Below, piece by piece: positions 27,600-35,135 of a DNA stretch of 64,000 nucleotides; position 1 is the stretch's first letter; each line of letters opens with the position of its first letter. The position numbers were made by a program, and so were the translations under genes. Where the stretch lies: the NCBI GenBank assembly GCA_045634305.1, contig JAZQZZ010000025.1, positions 1 through 64,000 of the forward strand. Reading direction: 5' to 3'. Below the pieces are notes generated by a model, which saw only the letters and a list, made by a program, of their open reading frames with translations, did no database searches and was not told the origin of the DNA. Source of the stretch: HGM04593 sp045634305. GTDB lineage: Bacteria; Bacteroidota; Bacteroidia; Bacteroidales; Bacteroidaceae.

Positions 27600-27998
27600 T
27601 TACGGGTCAATTGCTATATTGTTACCTAACATATTTTTAATCTCCTCTACGTTAATACCTTCACATATAATACTCCCATTACGAATTTCGTCTAAATATT
27701 CTTCATTAGTATATAAATATCTGGTTACACCTTGTTCTTTTAATCTCCTTGATATTTCAAGATTAACCTTATCGTTATATATGAATTCGTCTATTTCTTC
27801 AGATTCATAATCACCACCCAAAGATTCATACAAATTTTCTTGTTCTTCTGTTAGAAATTCTACAGTATCACCCAGAATATCTCTAGTCCAATTATGTTCT
27901 TCAATAGTATTTAGAATGAATTGTGAAAATTCTTCACTTTTAGAATAATGAAGTAATTTTCTTACAATTACCTCTTGTTCTCTTGTCAGTTTGTCCAT
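27600..27998 (-). CDS. Acidic protein of unknown function
   Basis: A 132-residue protein with no family I recognise. It starts MDKLTREQEVIVRKLLHYSK and is predicted all-helical. About a quarter of the residues are Asp or Glu, in clusters (EFLTEEQENLYESLGGDYES), against far fewer basic residues. No signal peptide or membrane segment. The gene is distinctly AT-rich compared with nadB and purH and is the only minus-strand gene on the left side of the island, which suggests acquired DNA. Strong acidity is found in DNA-mimic and immunity proteins, but nothing more specific supports that here. Confidence 0.65.
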   Translation of the reverse strand: MDKLTREQEVIVRKLLHYSKSEEFSQFILNTIEEHNWTRDILGDTVEFLTEEQENLYESLGGDYESEEIDEFIYNDKVNLEISRRLKEQGVTRYLYTNEEYLDEIRNGSIICEGINVEEIKNMLGNNIAIDP

Positions 27999-28420
27999 AT
28001 CTATTAAGTTTTAATGATATAAATATAATAAGAATGATTGAAAAATTTAGTAGATTACTATATAAAAAACAAAAGTCCCGAATAATCGAGACTTTTTAAG
28101 GTTACTGTAAAGTAATATATAATTACCTTAAAGAATTATGGGTTTATAGTAACAAGCTTAAAAACAAGGAATCCAAAGGAGATAAAAGAAGTAGACTCAC
28201 GCCTATTTGGAGATGTACTAGTTTGTGGTAAATAATCTAAAGTTTGCCAAAATGAAGTCTTAAAATCCTTATCGGCATGTTTAATTTAACAGTTTTTTAA
28301 CCATTTATATCACATTGTATTTCAGTGCAATACAAATTATTTTCATCGACACAAGCCCGAATTTTTGAATTTTTTGAAAAAGTTGCCATATTATGTGTGT
28401 AACGTATAAAACAAAGCACT
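27999..28420. other. AT-rich intergenic region in the island
   Basis: No gene seen. It holds one hairpin, AAAAGTCCCGA (28071-28081) with TCGAGACTTTT (28086-28096), one mismatch and a 4-nt loop, followed by TTAAG on the plus strand. That is terminator-like, yet no gene ends before it in either direction, so it may be left over from a lost gene. The promoters for both flanking divergent genes should lie here; none matches the consensus well. Confidence 0.5.
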
Positions 28421-28846
28421 ATGGGAAATAACAAATCAAAAGTTTTTGTGACTGGTGAAAATATCGTTTATCATTGCGAACTGCCATCGCATTTGGCAAA
28501 AAAAGGGTTTCCAAAAAATGTTGCAAGGACAGAACTTTTCCGCCTCGATGAACGCAACGGCAACACCCTTACATTCAAAAGCGGCATAGGGTATCGCACC
28601 ACATACACAGCCAAAGCGCTGCAGAACCCCAAGACCGGTGGCGAAATCTGCTTTGTGGAGTACAAAGGTACACGCGTAATGCTCGATGCATCACAATATT
28701 TCAAGGGCGGTCGTCGCATTTCCCAAGAGTCGTTAAACAGCACTGTCGAAGCCGAGTGGGACGAGCAAAAAGGTGATTTTGTAAAAACCAATGACTGCGG
28801 AACAACCTTAAAGGAGCTCCTTGAGAAAAAAGCAAATAAAAACTAA
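28421..28846 (+). CDS. Hypothetical protein, island gene 1
   Basis: A 141-residue soluble protein starting MGNNKSKVFVTGENIVYHCE. Not assigned to a family. The middle part alternates polar and hydrophobic residues as in a beta-sheet domain (NTLTFKSGIGYRTTYTAKAL, GGEICFVEYKGTRVMLDASQ), and the end is helical and charged (TTLKELLEKKANKN). No signal peptide or membrane segment. It lies 18 nt before the next unknown gene and is likely the first of a four-gene transcript that ends with the sigma-like gene. Confidence 0.65.
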   Translation: MGNNKSKVFVTGENIVYHCELPSHLAKKGFPKNVARTELFRLDERNGNTLTFKSGIGYRTTYTAKALQNPKTGGEICFVEYKGTRVMLDASQYFKGGRRISQESLNSTVEAEWDEQKGDFVKTNDCGTTLKELLEKKANKN

Positions 28847-28864
28847 AAATAAATACAGTAAATT

Positions 28865-29257
28865 ATGGAAAAAAAGGAGATTGTGAACATCGCAAACGAA
28901 CTGATGGGCAACCCTTCAAAAAAACAGGAATATAGACTGCTGAATAGTTTGGTGGGACATAATAGCATTAAGAGGCTGACAGAGGAACAATTCGATACTG
29001 TTTGCACATTCTGCGAAGAAGTTTCAACAATAAGAGAGCAAATGTTTAAAGATCTCGTTACAGAAAACGACTCGGAAGTAGATGCGATAGAATCAATATA
29101 TAATGTAAGCCAAAGAATAAAAGATATGATTGAAGAGGCTGCTTTTGGTGAATTGAAAAAAACACAGCCGATATACTCAACCGATGGTGGAAAAAGGTAT
29201 GGAGAGTTGAATGTCGCGGAAATGTTGCCTGGAACAACTGCGGAACAGTGCAAATAG
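28865..29257 (+). CDS. Hypothetical protein, island gene 2
   Basis: A 130-residue predicted all-helical cytoplasmic protein beginning MEKKEIVNIANELMGNPSKK. Acidic, with two cysteines in FDTVCTFCEEVSTIREQMF (CxxC spacing), which alone is not enough to claim metal binding. The C-terminus (about 100-130) turns from helix to an irregular segment. No family recognised. Its stop overlaps the GTG start of the next gene by 10 nt, pointing to coupled translation or, less likely, to a frameshift splitting one longer gene. Confidence 0.6.
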   Translation: MEKKEIVNIANELMGNPSKKQEYRLLNSLVGHNSIKRLTEEQFDTVCTFCEEVSTIREQMFKDLVTENDSEVDAIESIYNVSQRIKDMIEEAAFGELKKTQPIYSTDGGKRYGELNVAEMLPGTTAEQCK

Positions 29258-29598
29258 GGCTTAAAGAATTTGCAAAGGCCCGTTTGGAATTTGTAGGAAT
29301 AAATGCAAGGAATATGTTCTTTGGGAATGAGTATAAATTGGCATTTCGCGTCGAGAGGGATACTTTGCTTGCCAATGAAATACGCGACTTGCTGATGAAA
29401 TTTCCGATATTATTGCCCTTCAACTGCGAAATCAGGGAAAAAGAGAGCACAACAATTGCCATCTACAATGTGCACACGGCAAAGCCTTTAGCTGCAATGA
29501 CATCAAAGCAAATGACAAAATTCCTTGATGAGCTTTACACTAAAAAACTGAATTACTGTTGTCGTCAGCTTGTTGAGAGGTTCAAGGATTACAAGTAA
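29248..29598 (+). CDS. Hypothetical protein, island gene 3
   Basis: A 116-residue basic protein with GTG start overlapping the end of gene 2; an internal ATG at 29314 is an alternative. It reads as an alpha/beta domain (RLEFVGINARNMFFGNEYKL, FRVERDTLLANEIRDLLMKF) with a helical, lysine-rich end (MTSKQMTKFLDELYTKKLNY). Not recognised as any family. The opposite charge of genes 2 (acidic) and 3 (basic) and their overlapping frames are features often seen in pairs that bind one another, but that is inference. Confidence 0.5.
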   Translation: MQIGLKEFAKARLEFVGINARNMFFGNEYKLAFRVERDTLLANEIRDLLMKFPILLPFNCEIREKESTTIAIYNVHTAKPLAAMTSKQMTKFLDELYTKKLNYCCRQLVERFKDYK

Positions 29599-29608
29599 GA
29601 AAACCTAA

Positions 29609-29731
29609 AGTTGTGAAGCGATAAAAGCCACGGAACATAAACCTTTCCCCAATCTTGTAGCCAACCTTAAAAAGGGAATACCGGTGGAATTGCACGAATG
29701 GGGTTATAGATCGTGGAACGATTGGAATTGA
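29609..29731 (+). pseudogene. Orphan C-terminal coding fragment
   Basis: An open frame of about 40 codons with coding-like composition but no start codon at its 5' end; it is preceded in frame by a stop. It ends in KKGIPVELHEWGYRSWNDWN and TGA. Rich in tryptophan and other residues unlikely in random AT-rich DNA, so it looks like the tail of a gene whose front was lost or shifted out of frame. It lies 10 nt after island gene 3 and 21 nt before the sigma-like gene. Confidence 0.4.
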
Positions 29732-29752
29732 TTAATCACATGTTTTAGACTT

Positions 29753-30748
29753 ATGCGACAACTGAAGATAACAAAAAGTATTACAAACAGAGGGGCCGGC
29801 CATATCATTGAGCACTTGAAAAGCAAGAACTTCAACCTCGATGAATTTATAAAAAAGATTGCAGAGACAGTGCTGCTGATTGAACGTGAGGAGAGATTTC
29901 TCTTATATGTATTTCAAGATTTCACACCCGGTATGGGTGCTCGCATGCCTTTGAACCAGGTTAAAGAGATGAGCGAAGAAGAACATGCTGCATATATATA
30001 CGAAACATACGAGGAATGCCTTGAAATAAACCAAATACGCTGGCTCAATGCCCATAGAGCTATAGCAATAAACAAGGAGTATAAGAACAGCGGAAAACCG
30101 ATACATGAACTGCTGCTTACCGCTATGCAGGGAGTGAAGAACGCTGCATTTGCATACACCTTCAGCCCCAAGGAAAGTTTCGGTGATTTTGCCGCGCCAA
30201 TCATACGCAGGCACATTGAGCAGTATTTGCAAACCGGAGAATCTTCATTTGCAGAACTTTACAGAGAATACAAGGTGATACTCGACAATGCCAAGCAGGC
30301 CTATGATGACTATCGCCACCCCGAATGCAAAGCTGCAATGTATTCCGTACAGCCCGAGAAGGAGAGAGCGCTGCTGTTTGCAAATAGCAAGCTAAGTCGT
30401 TGCCATAAGGAGATAAGAACGGCTGCCGATTATGTGGAGTGGAGACGGGTCGATGCAGCTACTCACCTGCCCGACGACTATGATGAACGCGACAAATTCA
30501 TACGCACCAGGTCGTTTAAGTTGCAGGATGCCCTCTACAATGGTGAATGTAAGGATATAGTAAAATCTGTTACAGACGGCGAGTGGTATATATGCACAGC
30601 GCCCGATGGTACGCGTGTGCCTGTGCGTGAACTCACCGACAGGGATTCAATGCGTGGGGCATTGGAGGTTCTATTGGAGATTCTGGAAAAGACTCCTGCG
30701 AGAAGAGTATTGAAATTCGACGATTGGCGTGCCGAAAACGGTATATAA
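29753..30748 (+). CDS. Degenerate RpoD-like (sigma-70 region 2) protein
   Basis: A 331-residue protein whose first 13 residues, MRQLKITKSITNR, equal the N-terminus I recall for Bacteroides RpoD. Residues about 92-160 align by eye with sigma region 2: INKEYKNSGKPIHELLLTAM against the RpoD VAKQYQNQGL-LPDLINEG segment, then QGVKNAAFAYTFSPKESFGD and FAAPIIRRHIEQYL against YAVWWIRQSILQAL. The paired Trp of the promoter-melting segment is replaced by Pro-Ile, and no region 3 or region 4 helix-turn-helix is visible; the remaining 170 residues are unrelated (DYVEWRRVDAATHLPDDYDE). It also has RMPLNQV at 64-70, recalling RLPLNQV of RpoD but in the wrong order. It may bind core RNA polymerase without supporting initiation. 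Homology by inspection only. Confidence 0.6.
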   Translation: MRQLKITKSITNRGAGHIIEHLKSKNFNLDEFIKKIAETVLLIEREERFLLYVFQDFTPGMGARMPLNQVKEMSEEEHAAYIYETYEECLEINQIRWLNAHRAIAINKEYKNSGKPIHELLLTAMQGVKNAAFAYTFSPKESFGDFAAPIIRRHIEQYLQTGESSFAELYREYKVILDNAKQAYDDYRHPECKAAMYSVQPEKERALLFANSKLSRCHKEIRTAADYVEWRRVDAATHLPDDYDERDKFIRTRSFKLQDALYNGECKDIVKSVTDGEWYICTAPDGTRVPVRELTDRDSMRGALEVLLEILEKTPARRVLKFDDWRAENGI

Positions 30749-30760
30749 TCTTTAAAGAAT

Positions 30761-30862
30761 ATGGCAATATTCGGGACACTCCATCATAAGCTGGGCAATG
30801 TGTGGCCACGGGAGCATATAGCCAATAATGGCAAGGTTTTCTCTTTGATATTATACTAATCA
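30761..30862 (+). CDS. Possible 33-residue peptide or truncated gene start
   Basis: ATG-started frame 12 nt after the sigma-like gene: MAIFGTLHHKLGNVWPREHI and a short hydrophobic end (KVFSLILY). It runs into the 3' end of the opposite TIR gene. It may be the 5' remnant of a gene displaced at this point, or chance. Confidence 0.2.
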
Positions 30863-32319
30863 GCGACGCATACCGGACGTACAGCATAGCCTGTGATGCG
30901 GAAATTGAATTCAGTACAACGGTCGCCGCTATAAAAACGAAGAAGGTAGGCATTGCCGTTATTGTTCTTTTCGGGCGTAGAACTCCAGTAGTAACCACTT
31001 ATTCCCGTATTATAGGACGAATTACCTGCAACATGTCCACATGCGGGCAGGAAAATGCTCTTACCACCGTTCTTCCCGGTTATCTTGTAGCCGTACTTGC
31101 CTTTCTGTTTTGTCCACACCCATGTACAACAATCTATCAGTTCCTGGAAATCGGCCTTCGTAGGCATGCGCCAATTGCTACCCCAAAGAGCACTTGCAAC
31201 ATCATATGACGAGTCACCGGCTATGTCATCCAAATCTTCGCCATAGGTACTGCAATTCTGCGGTGTGTAATCACCCTTCGTATAAACCTCACCCCATGCG
31301 AAATAGCCACCGTAATCGGACGGTAAAGCCGCACCAACATTACAGGTAGCCCATTTTAGACCACTAGGCAAACCAAGGTCAACAAATTCATGACCATCCA
31401 TGATGGAAATCTTGTCCTCGGTTTTTATAGAATTGCCAACAACGGTTTTGGCGGGAGTGTCGTCACCGACTACCCGCACAACATCTTTTACCCCAACCTC
31501 GTCTGCGGACATGTTGTCACATGCTTTATTTTCGCAAGGAGCCTCATAGCTTTGTACAAGAGGGGGGAACTGGGTCTCAGCTACTTTTTCAGAAGCAACA
31601 ACCTTTACTGGGACAACGGTCTTTGGTCTATCAAGTTCCAGTGCCGCCGATACGTTCTGCGTTACCACCTCCTGAACAATACGCGAAGCCTCATTATCCT
31701 GCAGGACAACAGGCTCGGCCACACCAACCGCGCCGTACTGTTCCTTGACATTATCGACAGAATACTTGCTACCGCCGAACACAAAAACACATATTACAAC
31801 AAGTAAAAGGGATGCAAGAATCAAAGCTACATATTTATAGAATACGCCGGGCTTTTTGTCATTATTATTTACAGTTGCAGAACCTCCCGTATTGCCCGCA
31901 GTCCGATAGCTCTTGCCTGTTTTCTTTTCAAGTGCATGCAATAGCTTTACCACAGAATCAGACATGCTTGATTTTGTCTTGTGACACTTGACAAAATCAA
32001 GCCCGGCCAGGTCAAACATTATAGACTTGTTATACGCCGACTCGTCTAGTTTTATCGGGATTATGCTTTTTTTGAGTGCAACAGCCACATTGACCTCCTT
32101 TACCGTCCATGGCGAAACATTGGAATCACTAGACGAGAAGAACAAGAAAATTTCGGAGTCTTCAATTGCTGCCACAATCTTCTCCTTGAACTCGTCGCCG
32201 CTCTCAATGCCATCAATATCCATCCACACCGAATAACCGGCGTCTGTTATATGTCGGACAATTTCTTTGACAACAGCCGAATCCTTGCGTGAATAACTTA
32301 TAAAAACGTCGTATTTCAT
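30856..32319 (-). CDS. TIR domain - transmembrane - FISUMP domain protein
   Basis: A 487-residue three-part protein. The ATG at 32319 starts directly with the TIR fold (MKYDVFISYSRKDSAVVKEI); the open frame extends to a TTG that adds only eight residues. TIR domain, about 1-130: box-like VWMDIDGIESGDEF, FLFFSSSDSNVSPW, and Glu75 in SPWTVKEVNVAV, the position of the catalytic glutamate in NAD-cleaving TIR domains. One transmembrane helix at 162-181, then a proline- and valine-rich linker to about 304, and a C-terminal FISUMP (Fibrobacter succinogenes major paralogous) domain: FVDLGLPSGLKWATCNVGA, GSNWRMPTKADFQEL, YYWSSTPEKN. No signal peptide, so TIR should be cytoplasmic and FISUMP periplasmic. 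It is convergent with the sigma-like gene. A sensor-effector role in immunity or stress is inferred. Confidence 0.85.
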   Translation of the reverse strand: MKYDVFISYSRKDSAVVKEIVRHITDAGYSVWMDIDGIESGDEFKEKIVAAIEDSEIFLFFSSSDSNVSPWTVKEVNVAVALKKSIIPIKLDESAYNKSIMFDLAGLDFVKCHKTKSSMSDSVVKLLHALEKKTGKSYRTAGNTGGSATVNNNDKKPGVFYKYVALILASLLLVVICVFVFGGSKYSVDNVKEQYGAVGVAEPVVLQDNEASRIVQEVVTQNVSAALELDRPKTVVPVKVVASEKVAETQFPPLVQSYEAPCENKACDNMSADEVGVKDVVRVVGDDTPAKTVVGNSIKTEDKISIMDGHEFVDLGLPSGLKWATCNVGAALPSDYGGYFAWGEVYTKGDYTPQNCSTYGEDLDDIAGDSSYDVASALWGSNWRMPTKADFQELIDCCTWVWTKQKGKYGYKITGKNGGKSIFLPACGHVAGNSSYNTGISGYYWSSTPEKNNNGNAYLLRFYSGDRCTEFNFRITGYAVRPVCVAD

Positions 32320-32469
32320 AGCAGTTTGACCTTGATTGGGCAAAGTTAAGATTTTTTATCAAACTAAAGAATTTTTGCTCTTCAATCATAAAAAACTTTT
32401 TAATAAAAATTATCATTTCAGGTTCAAAAATCGCGTTTGTTTTATAGTGGAAAATCGCGCGAAAAAAAG

Positions 32470-32477
32470 TAACTTTG
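32470..32477 (+). promoter_or_regulatory. Possible -7 element upstream of purH
   Basis: TAACTTTG matches the TAnnTTTG element, 83 nt before the purH ATG. The only nearby TTTG (32436-32439) is 30 nt away, too far for the usual spacing, so the promoter call is weak. Confidence 0.35.
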
Positions 32478-32559
32478 TAGGGAAATAGGGATATTTTTGT
32501 CATGCGCAGCACAACGCATTGACAATCATTTTTTTAGCACAAAATTTTAATACGAGAAT

Positions 32560-34083
32560 ATGTCAACAAAAAGAATTAAATCAGCATTGGTTTCCGTTTT
32601 CTACAAAGACGGTCTGGACGAGATTATCAAGCTGCTTCATGCAGACGGTGTTCAACTCATTTCAACAGGCGGCACACAGCAGTTCATTGAATCATTGGGA
32701 ATCCCCTGCACAGCAGTGGAGAGCCTCACAGGTTACCCATCAATCCTAGGTGGCCGAGTAAAGACCCTTCACCCCAAAGTTTTCGGTGGCATCCTTGGCC
32801 GCAGAGAACTTGAGAAGGACCAGCAGCAGATGGCAGAATATGAGATTCCCGAGATCGACCTTGTAATTGTTGACCTCTATCCTTTTGAGCAGACTGTTGC
32901 ATCGGGAGCATGTGATGCTGACATCATTGAGAAGATTGACATAGGCGGTATCTCGCTCATCCGTGGTGCAGCAAAGAACTTCAACGATGTTGTCATCGTA
33001 GCAAGCAAAGCACAGTATGCTCCACTCCACGAGATTTTGAAGAACAACGGTGCGCAGACCACACTAGAGGAGCGTCGTTTCTTCGCACGTGAGGCATTTG
33101 CTGTTTCATCGGCTTACGACTCTGCAATCTTCAACTGGTTCGACAAGGAGACAAACAGCGCGTTCCGCCAGACAAATGACTCTCCAATGTCATTGCGCTA
33201 CGGCGAGAACCCACACCAGAAGGGTGCTTTCTACGGCAATTTCAACGAGATGCTCGAGCAAATTCACGGCAAGGAGATTTCATACAACAACCTCCTCGAC
33301 ATCAACGCAGCAGTTGAGCTTATCAACGATTTTGCAGGTGAAACAACATTCGCCATCCTCAAGCACAACAACGCTTGCGGTTTGGCTTCACGTCCAACAT
33401 TGGCCGAGGCCTGGGATGCAGCACTCGCAGGCGACCCTGTATCGGCTTTCGGCGGCGTGCTCATTGCAAACGCAAATGTCGACAAGGCTACAGCAGAGAA
33501 GGTAAACGAGATATTCTTCGAGGTTATCATTGCTCCAAGCTACGATGCCGACGCTCTTGAGGTACTCAAGCAGAAGAAGAACCGCATCATCCTCATCCAG
33601 AAGCAGACAGAGATGCCAGAGAAGACATTCCGCAGTGTACTCAACGGTGTACTTGTACAGGACCGCGATGCAAAGGTTGAGACAGCAGCCGACCTGCAGA
33701 CCGTTTCAAAGGTAGCTCCAAAAGCCGAGGAGATTGAGGATATGCTCTTTGCAAACAAGATTGTAAAGCACAGCAAGAGCAACGCCATAGTATTGGCAAA
33801 GAACAAGCAGCTCATTGCAAGCGGTGTGGGACAGACATCACGCGTTGACTCTTTGCGCCATGCCATTGAGAAGGCCGGCAACTTCGGTTTCTCACTACAG
33901 GGCAGCGTAATGGCCAGCGATGCATTCTTCCCATTCCCCGACTGCGTGCAGATTGCACACGAAGCCGGCATCACAGCTGTTGTTCACCCGGGCGGTTCAA
34001 TCCGCGACAAGGAGTCTGTTGATTACTGCGATGCAAACGGCGTTGCAATGGTAATCACAGGTTTCCGCCACTTCAAACATTAA
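32560..34083 (+). CDS. purH: Bifunctional AICAR formyltransferase / IMP cyclohydrolase
   Basis: Catalyses the last two steps of IMP synthesis. At 507 residues it matches the family. The N-terminal MGS-like cyclohydrolase domain (about 1-195) shows RIKSALVSVFYKDGLDEIIK, LISTGGTQQFIESLGIPCTA, GGRVKTLHPKVFGGILGRR. The transformylase domain shows RYGENPHQKGAFYG, LLDINAAVELINDF, HNNACGLASRPTLAEAWDAA, and ends in SDAFFPFPDCVQIAHEAGIT plus VHPGGSIRDKE. It is followed by mreB after 23 nt, so cell-shape genes may share its transcript. Base composition returns to that of the core genome here, marking the right edge of the island. Confidence 0.96.
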   Translation: MSTKRIKSALVSVFYKDGLDEIIKLLHADGVQLISTGGTQQFIESLGIPCTAVESLTGYPSILGGRVKTLHPKVFGGILGRRELEKDQQQMAEYEIPEIDLVIVDLYPFEQTVASGACDADIIEKIDIGGISLIRGAAKNFNDVVIVASKAQYAPLHEILKNNGAQTTLEERRFFAREAFAVSSAYDSAIFNWFDKETNSAFRQTNDSPMSLRYGENPHQKGAFYGNFNEMLEQIHGKEISYNNLLDINAAVELINDFAGETTFAILKHNNACGLASRPTLAEAWDAALAGDPVSAFGGVLIANANVDKATAEKVNEIFFEVIIAPSYDADALEVLKQKKNRIILIQKQTEMPEKTFRSVLNGVLVQDRDAKVETAADLQTVSKVAPKAEEIEDMLFANKIVKHSKSNAIVLAKNKQLIASGVGQTSRVDSLRHAIEKAGNFGFSLQGSVMASDAFFPFPDCVQIAHEAGITAVVHPGGSIRDKESVDYCDANGVAMVITGFRHFKH

Positions 34084-34106
34084 TTAAAAAAAACGAAAAC
34101 AAGAAA

Positions 34107-35123
34107 ATGGGTTTATTTTCATTCACAAAAGATGTTGCCATTGACTTGGGTACAGCCAACACCATCGTTTCCTACGAAGGAAAGATTGTAGTTGACGAGC
34201 CTTCGGTAGTAGCCATCGACAGCAACAAGAAGATGATTGCCGTTGGTAAGAAGGCCAAGCAGATGCACGAAAAGACCAACCCCCTCATACAGACCATACG
34301 CCCTTTGAGAGACGGCGTCATTGCAGACTTCTATGCCTGCGAGATGATGATGCGCGGTTTCATCGAGAAGGTGAACATGGGCAGCAAACTGTTCACACCT
34401 TCACTGCGAATGGTGATTGGTGTTCCTTATGGTTCAACCGAGGTTGAATTGCGCGCCGTACGCGACTCGGCAGAGCACGCAGGAGCACGTGACGTGTATC
34501 TCATATATGAGCCAATGGCATCGGCGCTGGGTATAGGACTCGACGTTACAGCGCCCGAGGGTAACATGGTAGTTGACATTGGTGGCGGTTCTACAGAAAT
34601 CGCCGTAATCTCACTCGGTGGCATTGTTTCGAACGGTTCACTACGTACAGCCGGTGACGATTTCACTGCCGACATCCAGGAATACATGAGCCGCCAGCAC
34701 AACGTTCGCGTCAGTGAGCGTATGGCCGAGCGTATCAAGATCCATGTAGGTTCTGCGCTCACCGACCTTGGCGATGAGGCTCCACAAGACTATGTTGTAC
34801 ATGGTCCTAACCGCATAACAGCCATGCCTATCGAGGTACCTGTATGCTATCAGGAGATTGCACACTGCATTGACAAGTCAATCATCAAGATTGAGAACGC
34901 CATAATCAGTGCACTTGAGCAGACACCTCCCGAACTGTATGCCGACATTGTACACAATGGAATCTACCTCGCAGGTGGCGGCGCGTTGTTGAGAGGTCTT
35001 GACAAGCGTTTGTCCAACAAGATAAACATACCTTTCCACATCGCAGAAAACCCACTCTACTGTGTTGCCAAAGGTACATTGGAAGCGCTCAAGGATCTCA
35101 GTTATCCATTCCTCATGAGATAA
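34107..35123 (+). CDS. mreB: Rod shape-determining protein MreB
   Basis: Actin-like ATPase whose membrane-bound filaments direct the elongation machinery. 338 residues. Phosphate-1 motif AIDLGTANTIVSYEGKIVVD (12 onward), connector, phosphate-2 NMVVDIGGGSTEIAVISLGG, adenosine motif GIYLAGGGALLRGLDKRLSN. The amphipathic start MGLFSFTKDVA serves membrane attachment. First gene of the mreB-mreC-mreD-mrdA-rodA run, with very short gaps or overlaps throughout. Confidence 0.97.
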   Translation: MGLFSFTKDVAIDLGTANTIVSYEGKIVVDEPSVVAIDSNKKMIAVGKKAKQMHEKTNPLIQTIRPLRDGVIADFYACEMMMRGFIEKVNMGSKLFTPSLRMVIGVPYGSTEVELRAVRDSAEHAGARDVYLIYEPMASALGIGLDVTAPEGNMVVDIGGGSTEIAVISLGGIVSNGSLRTAGDDFTADIQEYMSRQHNVRVSERMAERIKIHVGSALTDLGDEAPQDYVVHGPNRITAMPIEVPVCYQEIAHCIDKSIIKIENAIISALEQTPPELYADIVHNGIYLAGGGALLRGLDKRLSNKINIPFHIAENPLYCVAKGTLEALKDLSYPFLMR

Positions 35124-35135
35124 ACGGAGAACATC

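Noticed and set aside
30856..31250. FISUMP part as a separate secreted protein
   Set aside because: The reading frame is continuous from TIR through the membrane helix to the end, with no internal signal peptide.
27471..32559. Island as prophage or integrative element
   Set aside because: No integrase, transposase, phage structural gene, tRNA border or flanking direct repeat was seen.
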